Shown here: positions 1 through 8,215 of the stretch, in pieces
How the letters are laid out: each line of letters starts with the position of its first letter
Numbering within the stretch: position 1 is the first letter of the stretch
Made by a program: the position numbers and the translations under genes
DNA from: Microbacterium oxydans
GTDB lineage: Bacteria; Actinomycetota; Actinomycetes; Actinomycetales; Microbacteriaceae
Length of the DNA stretch: 64,000 bases
Reading direction: 5' to 3'
NCBI RefSeq assembly: GCF_026559675.1
Contig: NZ_CP092891.1
Coordinates: 248,001-312,000 of the forward strand
Notes under the pieces: generated by a model
Told to the model about the DNA's origin: nothing
What the model saw: the letters and a program-made list of their open reading frames with translations, nothing else
The model's database searches: none

Positions 1-101
1 TCCCGGTCGATCTCTACTCGGCGATCGCGAAGGGTGAGGACATCGACGCGGTCGTCACGCGCATCGGCGCGAAGATCGAAGCGACCCTCAACGCCGACTG
101 A
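1..101 (+). CDS. Sugar ABC transporter substrate-binding protein, C-terminal end (partial)
   Basis: Only the last 32 codons are in the window, entering in the frame that starts at base 3 and ending in TGA at 99-101. The tail reads as an amphipathic helix (VDAVV/TRIGAKIEATL-like) of the kind that closes extracellular sugar-binding proteins. The assignment rests mainly on position: the stop overlaps the start of a MalF-type permease gene (TGATG), the usual order binding protein-permease-permease. The body of the protein lies outside the window, so the family is inferred. Confidence 0.6.
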   Translation, partial: PVDLYSAIAKGEDIDAVVTRIGAKIEATLNAD

Positions 102-1081
102 TGATGGCCACTCCCGTGATCGACCTCGAGGTCGCCCCCGAGGCACCTCCGCAGCAGTCCGTTCCCCGCGCGCGCGCCCGCCGCGCGCGGGGAGCGCTGC
201 TCCCGTACCTGCTGATCACGCCGCTGCTCGTGGCCGTGATGATCGCGCTCGGCTGGCCGCTGCTGCAGCAGTTCCTGATGTCGCTGCAGAAGTTCGGGCT
301 CGCCCAGCAGTTCGGCAAGGAGCCCGAATGGGTCGGCCTGGCGAACTACGGACGCATCCTAGCCGACCCGAACATGTGGGTCGTGTTCTTCCGCTCGGTG
401 CTCTTCTGCGCCGTGTGCGCCTCGCTGTCGATGGTGATCGGGATGCTGCTCGCGCTGCTGCTGACCAAGGTGAGCAGGTGGGCGCGGATCGCCCTGCAGA
501 TCACACTGCTGCTCGTGTGGGCGACGCCGGCGCTGGTGACGATGGTCATCTGGCAGTGGCTGTTCGACGCCCGCTACGGACTGGTGAACTGGATCCTGGC
601 GCGCATCGGCTTCCCCGACATGGCCGGCTTCCCGTGGACGTCCACCCCGATGGGAGTGTTCACGATCGCGGCGATCACCGTGATCTGGGGCAGCCTGCCG
701 CTGATCGTGTTCATGATCTACTCCGCCCTCACCCAGGTGCCCAACGAGGTGCTCGAGGCGGCGCAGCTCGACGGCGCCGGGCCCTGGACGCGCTTCCGTC
801 ACGTCACGCTGCCGCTCATCACCCCGGCGGTAATGATCGTCGGACTGCTGCAGATCGTGTGGGACCTGCGCGTGTTCACGCAGATCTACGTGCTGCAGCA
901 GGCGGGCGTCTCGATCGAGGAGACCAACCTCCTCGGCACCTACATCTACCGGATCGGCATCGGGCAGGGCGAGTACGGCGATGCGTCGGCCCTCGCCACG
1001 ATCGTGCTGATCCTCACCCTGCTGCTCACCTGGAAGTACATCGCCAAGATGTTCGCCCAGCAGAAGGAGGTCTCGGAATGA
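101..1081 (+). CDS. Carbohydrate ABC transporter permease, MalF/UgpA type
   Basis: A 326-residue inner-membrane permease of a binding-protein-dependent carbohydrate importer. After a basic cytoplasmic N-terminus (about residues 20-32) there are six hydrophobic segments. The cytoplasmic EAA loop that docks on the ATPase is visible near residue 225 (EAAQLDGAG followed by F-RHVTLP). The start codon overlaps the stop of the upstream binding-protein gene, and the end overlaps the next permease by 4 bases, so the three genes are translationally coupled. A second in-frame ATG follows immediately at 104. No ATPase gene is nearby; such importers in actinobacteria often share an MsiK-type ATPase encoded elsewhere. 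The substrate cannot be told from sequence. Confidence 0.92.
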   Translation: MMATPVIDLEVAPEAPPQQSVPRARARRARGALLPYLLITPLLVAVMIALGWPLLQQFLMSLQKFGLAQQFGKEPEWVGLANYGRILADPNMWVVFFRSVLFCAVCASLSMVIGMLLALLLTKVSRWARIALQITLLLVWATPALVTMVIWQWLFDARYGLVNWILARIGFPDMAGFPWTSTPMGVFTIAAITVIWGSLPLIVFMIYSALTQVPNEVLEAAQLDGAGPWTRFRHVTLPLITPAVMIVGLLQIVWDLRVFTQIYVLQQAGVSIEETNLLGTYIYRIGIGQGEYGDASALATIVLILTLLLTWKYIAKMFAQQKEVSE

Positions 1082-1983
1082 GCGTCCCGACCATGACCAG
1101 GACCACCGACATCCCCGCCGTCGTCCCTCCGCGCTCGCGGCGGACGATCGGCAGCCGCAACGACACGCGGCGGCGCACCTGGAACGGTGTCGCGGTCGTC
1201 GCCGCGTTCTTCCTCGTGTTCCCCATCTACTGGATGGTGAACACCGCGCTCTCCGAGAACGAGGAGCTCTTCTCGCGCACACCGCGGTTCTTCCCCTTCC
1301 CGCTGAGCTTCGACAGCTTCGCCGGCATCCTCGCCGACCGCGGCTTCTGGTCGGCGCTCGGGATGAGTGCCGGAGTGACCGCCGTCGTGGTGGTCGTCGC
1401 GGTGCTGTTCGGGTTCTTCGCGGCGATCGCGGTGAGCCGGTTCCGCTTCAAGGGCGGCGGCTTCATCATCCTGCTCGTGCTCATCGTGCAGATGATCCCC
1501 ACCGAGGCGCTGTTCATCTCGCAGTTCCGCATGCTGGACGGCTGGAACCTGCTGAACTCGGTCGGCGGTCTGTCGCTGCTCTACATCGGCGCGGTCGTGC
1601 CGTTCACGGTATGGCTGCTGCGCGGCTTCATCCACGGCATCCCCGCGGAGCTCGAGGAGGCCGCGATGGTCGACGGATGCAGCCGCTTCGGGGCGTTCAT
1701 GCGGGTCACGCTGCCGCTGCTCGGACCGGGCATCGTCACGGCGTCCGTCTTCTCCTTCCTGCAGGCGTGGAACGAGTACACGCTCGCCCTCGTCGTCATG
1801 ACGAAGCCGGGCAACGCCACCCTGCCGCTGTGGCTGCAGACCTTCAGCAGCGAGCTGTCGGCCACCGACTGGGCGGGCATCATGGCCGGTGCCACGCTGA
1901 TCTCGGTGCCCGTCGTCATCCTGTTCCTGTTCGTGCAGGGGCGCCTCGGTGCCGGGATGATGGCCGGAGCCGTGAAGGGCTGA
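1078..1983 (+). CDS. Carbohydrate ABC transporter permease, MalG/UgpE type
   Basis: The 301-residue partner of the preceding permease. I chose the ATG at 1078, which overlaps the upstream TGA (ATGA). The longer open frame upstream of it is only the shadow of the first permease. It has six membrane segments and the EAA loop around residues 195-215 (LEEAAMVDGC, then F-RVTLPLLGPG). The C-terminus has the usual short hydrophobic segment and basic end. With the upstream genes it forms a binding protein-MalF-MalG operon, closed by a strong hairpin 17 bases after the stop. The dehydrogenase read towards it from the right makes a polyol or uronate substrate possible, but that is inference from position. 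Confidence 0.92.
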   Translation: MSVPTMTRTTDIPAVVPPRSRRTIGSRNDTRRRTWNGVAVVAAFFLVFPIYWMVNTALSENEELFSRTPRFFPFPLSFDSFAGILADRGFWSALGMSAGVTAVVVVVAVLFGFFAAIAVSRFRFKGGGFIILLVLIVQMIPTEALFISQFRMLDGWNLLNSVGGLSLLYIGAVVPFTVWLLRGFIHGIPAELEEAAMVDGCSRFGAFMRVTLPLLGPGIVTASVFSFLQAWNEYTLALVVMTKPGNATLPLWLQTFSSELSATDWAGIMAGATLISVPVVILFLFVQGRLGAGMMAGAVKG

Positions 1984-1999
1984 CGCGCCGGACACGTCG

Positions 2000-2034
2000 A
2001 GAGCGCCGAGCCTCAGGGCTCGGCGCTCTTTCGT
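2000..2034 (+). terminator. Rho-independent terminator after the sugar permease operon
   Basis: Perfect 12-bp stem, GAGCGCCGAGCC at 2001-2012 and its complement at 2017-2028, with a TCAG loop, then TTTCGTCT. It lies between the rightward permease gene and the leftward dehydrogenase gene and could stop transcription from both sides. Confidence 0.85.
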
Positions 2035-2090
2035 CTGTGGAGGGGCTTCGCCTGTGGACGAGCGTCGATGACGCGGGCGTCGGGCCCGTG

Positions 2091-3485
2091 TCAGGGCACG
2101 AGGAGGCCGAGCGCGGCCGCGACGTCGGGGTCGGCGGCGAGGTCGGGAGCCAGCAGGTCGAGCAGCGTGAGATGCGGATCGGGCGCGGACGCACGCGTCG
2201 CCAGCTCGTCCGCCGCGACGTCGTCGAGGGTGCGGCCGGCGTGCTGTTCCGTCACCACGAACCGGGCCCAGGCGGCGATCACGGCGAGCGCGGCCTCTCC
2301 CGTCTCCCCTCGCTCTCGGGCGCGGCGGATCGGATCGACCACGCGCGCCCGGAGCTTCTCGCTGCCGTCCACCGCGATCTGGCGCAGGTGATGGGCGATC
2401 GCGGGATTCTCGAACCGGGCGACGAGAGCTGCGCGGTAGGCAGGCAGGTCGAGGTCGGCGGCGGGCTCCAGCAGACTCGCGTCCAGATCCCACAGGGTGT
2501 CCACCGATGCGGCGCAGGCCGGATCGGCGATGGCCTCGGCGACGGTTGTGTGACCGCGGAGGATGCCGTCGTAGGCGAGGAGCGAGTGCGCGCCGTTGAG
2601 CATCCAGAGCTTCCGCCGCTCGAACGGCTCGATGTCGGAGACGAACGATGCCCCGGCATCCTCCCAGCGCGGACGTCCGGCGCGCGAGGGCCCGCTGAGG
2701 ATCCAGCTGTGGAACGGCTCGGTGACCACCAGCGCCTCGTCGCGCAGGCCCCAGCGGGCGACCGTGGCGATGTCGGCGGGCGTCGTCCGCGGGGTGATGC
2801 GGTCGACGGAGGTGCTGACCACGTCGACCTGCGCCTCGATCCACGCGCCGAGCGCGGGGGAGGTGAGCGCGGCGAGGTCGAGGAGCACGGTGCGCAGCGC
2901 GGAGCCGTTGTCGTCGATGTTGTCGCACGGGATGAGCGTGATCGTGCTGTCGGGCAGTGCGCGTCGTCGGGCGTCGAGCGACCAGAGGAGACGGCCCGGC
3001 ATCGTGCGCAGCGCGCCCGGAGCGATCGCCCCGCCCGCGTCGTCATGGCGATCGACGATCGCCTCCGCCAGTGCGCAGATGTCGGCGGCGATGTCGGGAT
3101 CGGTGACGTCGAGGCGGCCGTCCGCCTCGCGGCGGTAGCCCTTCTCCGTCACGGTCAGGGTCACGACCGTGACCTCGGGACGTGCCAGGTAGCCGCGCAG
3201 CGCTTCGGTGTCGGCGCCGTCGTGCGCGGCCACGATGGCCTCCACGGTCTCCAGCTCGTCACCGTCGCGCCCGCGGGTGAGCAGCGTGTAGACGTCGTCC
3301 TGACGGGCAAGGGTCGTGGCCGCATCCGGCGAACGCCCCGTGAAGGCCGCGATGCCCCACTCCCGATCCGGGTCCGCCTGCGCGGTGTACCAGGCCTGGT
3401 GTGCGCGGTGGAAGGCGCCGAGTCCGAGGTGCACGATGCGCACGGGCGCGCGCGGGGCGGTGCGTCGGGGGTGGTGATCGGACAC
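2091..3485 (-). CDS. Mannitol/fructuronate dehydrogenase family protein
   Basis: A 464-residue NAD(P)-dependent polyol-specific long-chain dehydrogenase (family of mannitol 2-dehydrogenase, fructuronate reductase UxuB and tagaturonate reductase). The N-terminal Rossmann segment has HLGLGAFHRAHQ. The catalytic K-x4-N-x2-H motif is seen as KLWMLNGAH in the C-terminal half. I chose the GTG at 3485, preceded by GAGGAG at good spacing, because residues further upstream look non-homologous. The GntR/LacI regulator lies just upstream on the same strand (49-base gap) with a LacI-like operator between the two. The exact substrate (mannitol, arabinitol, fructuronate) cannot be decided from the motifs. 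Confidence 0.9.
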   Translation of the reverse strand: MSDHHPRRTAPRAPVRIVHLGLGAFHRAHQAWYTAQADPDREWGIAAFTGRSPDAATTLARQDDVYTLLTRGRDGDELETVEAIVAAHDGADTEALRGYLARPEVTVVTLTVTEKGYRREADGRLDVTDPDIAADICALAEAIVDRHDDAGGAIAPGALRTMPGRLLWSLDARRRALPDSTITLIPCDNIDDNGSALRTVLLDLAALTSPALGAWIEAQVDVVSTSVDRITPRTTPADIATVARWGLRDEALVVTEPFHSWILSGPSRAGRPRWEDAGASFVSDIEPFERRKLWMLNGAHSLLAYDGILRGHTTVAEAIADPACAASVDTLWDLDASLLEPAADLDLPAYRAALVARFENPAIAHHLRQIAVDGSEKLRARVVDPIRRARERGETGEAALAVIAAWARFVVTEQHAGRTLDDVAADELATRASAPDPHLTLLDLLAPDLAADPDVAAALGLLVP

Positions 3486-3534
3486 GGGACTCCTCTGACC
3501 GGCGGCGGTGCGCTCGGGCGGCGCTCCCTCCAAC

Positions 3535-4653
3535 CTAAGATGCCGAAGAAGTCTTTGCAAGCGGTTGCACAGATCGGCGGGTGTTCGTAGTGGAGGCCCG
3601 CACCCGGACGACGGGTTGGAGCAGCATGCGCACGGGCGCTCGATCGTCGTGACGGCTCATCTGCCGCAGCACGGTCGCCGTGGCGAGCCGACCCACCTCG
3701 CGCTTCGGCGGCGACACGGCGGTCAGCGGCAATGCGGCGTCCGCGGCCTCCTCGTCGTCGTAGGCGACGACCGCGACGTCATCCGGTGTGGTGAGGCCCG
3801 CGTCGCGCAGGCGCGGCAGAAGAGCGGTGGCCTCCCGGTCGCCGAGGCACACGACACCGTCCAGGCCCGTGGACGCGGCGCGCTGGGCGTAGTCCGTGAG
3901 CGCGGCATGATCCCAGGTCTGCCGGCGGACGACGGCGCGGGGGATGTCGGGCAGCGCGAGGTCGTCCACCGCGCGCTGGAACCCGCGCCAGGCCGCGTCG
4001 GCGGATGCGGTGTCGCCACGACCGAGGAATCCGATCCGGCGACGTCCCTGACCCACGAGGTGCCGCACGGCCGCGTAGCCGCCGGCGACGACGTCGGTGC
4101 AGACCGCGGAGAGCCGGTCGTCCGGGGCGCCGTCTGTCGGCATCCGCTCCATCAGGACGACAGGTATCGGCAGCGACCGCAGCAGATCGAGCCGCGCGGC
4201 GGGGTCGGCCAGGTGCAGCGTCGGCGTGATCAGCAGCCCTGAGCATCCGGCCGCCAGGAGCTCGCGGATGCGGCGGATCTCAAGGGCGTCGTCGTATTCG
4301 CTCGACACGACGCGCAGGGCCACGCCCGCGGCGTCGGCGACCTCGGCGATGCCCTCCACGACGGCGGGGAAGTAGTAGCTGCGGGAGGGGACGATCACGC
4401 CGATGGTGCGTCGCGGCCGCCGTGACCGCGGAGACACGTAGGTGCCGGAGCCCTGCCGCCGCACCACGACGCCCTCGTCGACCAGCTGCCCCACGGCCCG
4501 CCGCACGGTGTTGATCCCGACGGTGTACGAGGAGGCGAGGGCCCGCTCGGCCGGGAGCCGCGCCCCATCGGGCCACTCGCCCGCGTCGACCCGCTCGCGC
4601 AGCTGCTGCGCCAGGCTGAGGAACAGCGGCTGCGTGTTCGGAAACGCCCCCAT
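3535..4653 (-). CDS. GntR-type DNA-binding / LacI-type sensor transcriptional regulator
   Basis: A 372-residue one-component regulator. Residues 1-75 form a GntR winged helix (LAQQLRERVDAGEWPDGARLPAERALA, then INTVRRAVGQLVDEGVV and RQGSGTYV; broken here for length). It is followed by a LacI/periplasmic-binding-like sensor (IGVIVPSRSYYFPAVVEGI, LDGVVCLGDREA, DVAVVAYDDEEAA). This is the AraR-like architecture. An in-frame ATG exists at 4698, but I chose ATG 4653 because GAGGAGGGC sits just before it. It probably controls the dehydrogenase downstream and perhaps the sugar importer or the divergent secreted protein gene. The last ~10 codons overlap an operator-like palindrome. Confidence 0.85.
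   Translation of the reverse strand: MGAFPNTQPLFLSLAQQLRERVDAGEWPDGARLPAERALASSYTVGINTVRRAVGQLVDEGVVVRRQGSGTYVSPRSRRPRRTIGVIVPSRSYYFPAVVEGIAEVADAAGVALRVVSSEYDDALEIRRIRELLAAGCSGLLITPTLHLADPAARLDLLRSLPIPVVLMERMPTDGAPDDRLSAVCTDVVAGGYAAVRHLVGQGRRRIGFLGRGDTASADAAWRGFQRAVDDLALPDIPRAVVRRQTWDHAALTDYAQRAASTGLDGVVCLGDREATALLPRLRDAGLTTPDDVAVVAYDDEEAADAALPLTAVSPPKREVGRLATATVLRQMSRHDDRAPVRMLLQPVVRVRASTTNTRRSVQPLAKTSSAS
3556..3569. promoter_or_regulatory. LacI-family-like operator palindrome
   Basis: TGCAAGCGGTTGCA is an imperfect 14-bp palindrome with a central CG, the classic form of LacI/PurR-family operators. It lies inside the last codons of the upstream regulator gene and 71 bases upstream of the dehydrogenase start, where a promoter for that gene would sit. 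The adjacent regulator has a GntR rather than a LacI DNA-binding domain, so the binding protein may be a LacI regulator encoded elsewhere. Confidence 0.5.
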
Positions 4654-4876
4654 CCTGCCCTCCTCGGCCCGGGTGCCCACGAGTGCAACCGTATTCATTT
4701 CCCGGCCGACGGACAAGGGGTGCAGGGCTCGCGGAGGCCTGCCGGAAGGGTGCGGATCGGCCGAGTCATTCCCCCAGTCCTTCCCTCTCGCCCCGGTCTC
4801 GTTGACCGCGGGATGCCCGCGGGTCACGGTGGCAGTCACGACGACTCCGCACTCGGCGGAGCGGAAGGAGACACCG

Positions 4877-6535
4877 ATGAGACGCACACGCTGGCTGTCG
4901 GCGCTGGTCGCCGCGAGCCTTCTGGCCGGAGGGGTGGTCGCCGCCGGCGGCGCCGCCTCCGCGCAGGCCGTCACGACAGAGCTCACCATCACCTCGCCGA
5001 CCGACGGCGACACCGTCACCGGATCGACGCTCACGGTGGAGGGAACCTTCGCGAACACCTCCGAGCTCGTGCTGGTCGTCGGCGCCCAGGAGCTCGTCCC
5101 GATCCCGGTGGCCGGCACGGCGGGTACCTGGACCGTCGACCTCGACATCTCCGACGTGGACGGACGGCTCGACCTCGCGGTGCGCGCCCGTGACCTCACC
5201 ACGCTCTACACGACGTGGTCGGAGTTCCTCGCGGTCGAGGTCGACAACCCCGCCGCATCGCGCCCCGTCGTCACCATCACCTCGCCGACCGAGGGCGCCT
5301 ACGCGGGGTCATCGCTCGACGTCGAGGTCGACGTGGCGTCCGATCGTGCGCTCGACGCGGTCGAGGTACGGGTCAACGGCGGCGCCTGGCAGGCGGCCAC
5401 GGCGCAGGGCGGAGGCGCGTACGCGGCATCCTTCCCGGTCTCGGGCTCCGGCTTCGCGAGCATCGAGGCGCGGGCGACGGACTGCTCCGACCACGTCTCG
5501 GACTCGTCGACCACGTACGTCGCGCTCGGTGGCGCCATACCCGCAGCGCCGGTCGTCTACCACCAGGACCGCGCGATGTGGATCTGGGAGCGCGCCTCCT
5601 ACGAGGCCGTGTTCGATGACGACGCCCGCGATCGTCTCGGTGCCGTGATGGACGACACGACGACCTTCGGCTCCGACGCGATCCGCACGATCTACCTGGG
5701 CGTCGACCGATACGGCACCACCGACATGCTGCGCGACTCCCGCGATGAGGTCGCGGCGTTCGTCACCTGGGCGCGCGATCGCGGGTACCACGTGCAGGCC
5801 ACGGTCGCCGGCGGCACCCGCCCGCCGTACCTCGGTGCCCTGGAGCAGTTCGAGCACTTCGCGGTCGACGAGTTCGAGAAGGTGCTCGACTACAACCTGG
5901 CCGTGCCCGAGGCCGCGCGCTTCGACGGCATCAACGTCGACATCGAGCCGTACATCCTCAGCGACTGGAAGCTGCCGGACAACGGCGGCCTCCCGAACCG
6001 GTGGCTCGAGATCCTCGACACGCTCATCGAGCGGCGCGACGCCTCCGGCCTCCCGGTCCTCGTCGGTCCGGCGATCCCCCGCTGGCTCGACTCCTCGGCC
6101 TGCTGCACGTCGATCACCTGGAACGGGCAGACGAAGGCGCTCAGCGACCACATCCAGGACATGACCGACTACATCGCGATCATGGACTACCGCGACACGG
6201 CCGACGGCAGCGCGGGCATCATCGCCCAGGCGCAGCACGAGATCGACTACGCGAACCAGATCGGCAAGCCCGACTCGGTCGTCATCGGCATCGAGACCAA
6301 GGACCTCTCCGGCACGGGCGACCCCGAGACGGTGACGTTCTGGGAGGAGGGGCGCACGTACCTGGAGGGCGAGCTCGACAAGACGTACGCGGCCTTCGCC
6401 GACGACGCCTCGTTCGGCGGCATCGCCATGCACCACTACGACGACCTGCTCATGCTGCCGTCGGCGTGGGACGACACCCCGCCCGTGTACTACCCGGTGC
6501 CGGGTGCGGGTCCGGGAGGTCCGGCGCTGCCGTGA
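4877..6535 (+). CDS. Secreted protein with Ig-like repeats and a glycosidase-like barrel domain
   Basis: A 552-residue exported protein. The start at 4877 has AAGGAG 6 bases upstream, followed by a clear Sec signal peptide (RRTRW, hydrophobic core, cleavage near ASAQA around residue 32). Two Ig-like beta domains follow (about 36-120 and 125-210), each opening with a TITSPT-G motif. A C-terminal domain of about 330 residues has the look of a TIM barrel with acidic strand ends (GINVDIEPYI, IAIMDYRD, VVIGIETKD, GGIAMHHYDD). That pattern resembles GH18-like or other retaining hydrolases, but I do not recognise the family and cannot name catalytic residues with confidence. It likely acts outside the cell on a polysaccharide or cell-wall glycan. 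There is a Cys-Cys pair in the barrel (SSACCTS). Confidence 0.75.
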   Translation: MRRTRWLSALVAASLLAGGVVAAGGAASAQAVTTELTITSPTDGDTVTGSTLTVEGTFANTSELVLVVGAQELVPIPVAGTAGTWTVDLDISDVDGRLDLAVRARDLTTLYTTWSEFLAVEVDNPAASRPVVTITSPTEGAYAGSSLDVEVDVASDRALDAVEVRVNGGAWQAATAQGGGAYAASFPVSGSGFASIEARATDCSDHVSDSSTTYVALGGAIPAAPVVYHQDRAMWIWERASYEAVFDDDARDRLGAVMDDTTTFGSDAIRTIYLGVDRYGTTDMLRDSRDEVAAFVTWARDRGYHVQATVAGGTRPPYLGALEQFEHFAVDEFEKVLDYNLAVPEAARFDGINVDIEPYILSDWKLPDNGGLPNRWLEILDTLIERRDASGLPVLVGPAIPRWLDSSACCTSITWNGQTKALSDHIQDMTDYIAIMDYRDTADGSAGIIAQAQHEIDYANQIGKPDSVVIGIETKDLSGTGDPETVTFWEEGRTYLEGELDKTYAAFADDASFGGIAMHHYDDLLMLPSAWDDTPPVYYPVPGAGPGGPALP

Positions 6536-6540
6536 CGCCC

Positions 6541-6579
6541 CGTGCGGCCGCGACCCTGTGACGGGGTCGCGGCCGCACG
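6541..6579. terminator. Bidirectional terminator hairpin
   Basis: A 16-bp stem (CGTGCGGCCGCGACCC at 6541-6556 with its complement at 6564-6579) around a 7-base loop. It lies between the rightward secreted-protein gene and the leftward DUF4304 gene. There is no T run. Confidence 0.7.
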
Positions 6580-6640
6580 TCGGTGCTGCCCGGCGTCCGG
6601 CACCGGCCCCTTTCGCCCGGCGCCTTTCGCCCGGCGAGCG

Positions 6641-7264
6641 TCAGCGCAGCGTCGGCACCGCGGTCTGCGGGTCGCGGACGATGCCCTCGAGATCGTCCCT
6701 CAGGGCGGTCGCCCGCTCGGGAACGCTCGGCAGCGCGACCTCCGCACAGCGACGGGCGAGTTCGAGGTCGCCGGCCAGCCCCGCGACCCGCGCCCAGGTG
6801 AGCAGGTGCGCCGGGTGCGAAGGGTTCGCGACGGCGGCGCGTGCCCCCTCGTGGAAGTCGTCCGGCCAGGCGGTGAGCGGTCCGAAGAAGTCTTGCGACT
6901 GCCGGTCCCACTCCGAGACGAGGAACGCGACCGACTCCGCGGCATCCGTCGCCGTGGCGCCGTAGACGAAGTCGGGATCGTGGTCGTTGCGGAAGCCCGG
7001 GATGATCGACGACCGCCAGGCGCAGTCGGCTTCGCGGATCTTCGTCGGGTTGATGGCATGGCGGGAGACATCGCCCAGGGGTAGCAGGTGCGCGCCCAGA
7101 TCGACGCGGAACACCCCGCGCCGCGGCTGGTGCACGACCTCCACGACGTGGGCGACCGGATCGTCGACGCGCCGCAGCACATCACCGCTGCGCACGAATC
7201 CCTGCGCCTTCAGGACCGGGTAGAACTCGGCGCGGAGGAGGGTCGTCGTCGTCTGCTTGTCCAC
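6641..7264 (-). CDS. DUF4304-like protein of unknown function
   Basis: A 207-residue soluble protein. The N-terminal half (LLRAEFYPVLKAQGFVRSG, then VVEVVHQPRRGVFRVDLGAH; broken for length) resembles DUF4304. The C-terminal half is helical (HLLTWARVAGLAGDLELARRC), like a TPR-type helical pair. There is no Shine-Dalgarno sequence, but a TACGCT hexamer ends 7 bases before the GTG, so the mRNA is probably leaderless. The longer upstream frame would run through the VOC gene and is not credible. Function is unknown. Confidence 0.65.
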   Translation of the reverse strand: MDKQTTTTLLRAEFYPVLKAQGFVRSGDVLRRVDDPVAHVVEVVHQPRRGVFRVDLGAHLLPLGDVSRHAINPTKIREADCAWRSSIIPGFRNDHDPDFVYGATATDAAESVAFLVSEWDRQSQDFFGPLTAWPDDFHEGARAAVANPSHPAHLLTWARVAGLAGDLELARRCAEVALPSVPERATALRDDLEGIVRDPQTAVPTLR

Positions 7265-7299
7265 AGAGGAGAGCGTAGTCAGTCGGGGGTGTCGGCCGG

Positions 7300-7737
7300 T
7301 CAGCTCTTTGTGAGGTCCTGCGCGAACATCACGAGGATGCCGCTCGGGCCGCGCAGATAGGTGAGCTTGTAGACGTCCTGGTAGTTCGCGACGCCGCGGA
7401 GCGGGTGGTAGCCGTGGCGGGCGGCGATCGTCAGCGACTCGTCGATGTCGTCGACCGAGAAGGCGATGCGATGCATGCCGATCTCGTTGGGCAGGGTCGG
7501 CTCGGTCTCGATGGCGTCCGGATGGATGTACTCGAACAGCTCGATCTGGCCGTGACCGTCCGGGGTCTGCAGCACCGCGATCTTCGCGTGGTTGCCGTCG
7601 AGTCCGACCGCGGTCGACGCCCACTCGCCGCTGACCTCGTCGCGGCCGAGCACGGTGAGACCGAGATCGGTGAAGAAGGAGATGGTCGCTTCCAGGTCAC
7701 GGACGGCGATGCCGACGTTCTCGAGTGTGATGGGCAT
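7300..7737 (-). CDS. VOC (glyoxalase/bleomycin-resistance) family protein
   Basis: A 145-residue protein with the two beta-alpha-beta-beta-beta modules of the vicinal oxygen chelate fold: NVGIAVRDLEATISFFTDLG at the start and GMHRIAFSVDDIDES in the second half. Candidate metal ligands are the late His and Glu residues (IELFEYIH, MHRIAF). It could act as a lyase, dioxygenase or resistance protein; substrate unknown. A TAGCAT hexamer lies 7 bases before the ATG with no Shine-Dalgarno sequence, so it is probably leaderless. It sits 35 bases upstream of the DUF4304 gene on the same strand. Confidence 0.8.
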   Translation of the reverse strand: MPITLENVGIAVRDLEATISFFTDLGLTVLGRDEVSGEWASTAVGLDGNHAKIAVLQTPDGHGQIELFEYIHPDAIETEPTLPNEIGMHRIAFSVDDIDESLTIAARHGYHPLRGVANYQDVYKLTYLRGPSGILVMFAQDLTKS

Positions 7738-7767
7738 GGGTGGGATGCTACTCGCGTCTGTCGTCGT

Positions 7768-7803
7768 TTCGTCCCGGTCTCTGAGTGAGCGGAGCGGGAC
7801 GAA
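7768..7803. repeat. Degenerate copy of the GTCGTTGAGCGAGC-type intergenic repeat
   Basis: TTCGTCCCG at 7768-7776 pairs with CGGGACGAA at 7795-7803, enclosing TGAGTGAGCGGAG. The core matches the repeats at 24718, 28871 and inside hutI. It lies in the intergenic region between two leftward genes. Just beyond it, a CAGTGCCCGAGC segment is duplicated in tandem (7807 and 7824), where the second copy forms the end of the DksA/TraR gene. Confidence 0.6.
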
Positions 7804-7821
7804 GGTCAGTGCCCGAGCCTC

Positions 7822-8172
7822 TCAGTGCCCGAGCTTCTCGGCACAGGCGACGCAGTACTCGGCGAACGGGCGAGCCTCCAGGCGGCCGGCGGGGATGGGT
7901 CTGCCGCAGTGGGCGCAGATGCCGTACGTGCCGGCTTCCACCCGGGCGAGCGCCTCGTCGACCTGCCGCAGCTCGGAGGCCGCCGCCTCGGCGAGCCCGG
8001 TCAGCCGCGACCACTCGGATGACAGGGTGACGCCCTCCGGATCGTGCTCGTCGTCATCGTTCGAGCCCTCGCGGTCATGGGTGAGCTCGTCGAGCGTCGC
8101 GGCCGTCGCCCGCACCCGCTCCTCGGCCTGCACGCGCAGCGCGAGCAGGCGTTCCCGGGCGTCGGCGGTCAT
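7822..8172 (-). CDS. DksA/TraR-type zinc finger protein
   Basis: A 116-residue protein: an N-terminal coiled coil (about residues 1-85, rich in Glu/Arg/Ala) and a C4 zinc finger near the C-terminus (CAHC and CVAC, spaced 17 residues). This is the pattern of DksA/TraR C4 proteins that bind the RNA polymerase secondary channel. The acidic insert GSNDDDEHDPEGV replaces the usual coiled-coil tip. It is probably leaderless, with TAGAGT ending 6 bases before the ATG. It may modulate transcription; in actinobacteria the role is not settled. Confidence 0.85.
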   Translation of the reverse strand: MTADARERLLALRVQAEERVRATAATLDELTHDREGSNDDDEHDPEGVTLSSEWSRLTGLAEAAASELRQVDEALARVEAGTYGICAHCGRPIPAGRLEARPFAEYCVACAEKLGH

Positions 8173-8215
8173 GCGCCCACTCTAGGCACGGCCGCCGACG
8201 TCCGGAGTCGCGCTG

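Noticed and set aside
946-2928. Long leftward open frame of 660 codons
   Set aside because: It is antisense to the MalG-type permease and overlaps the dehydrogenase in another frame. The composition (Arg/Ala/Gly-rich) is typical of high-GC shadow frames.
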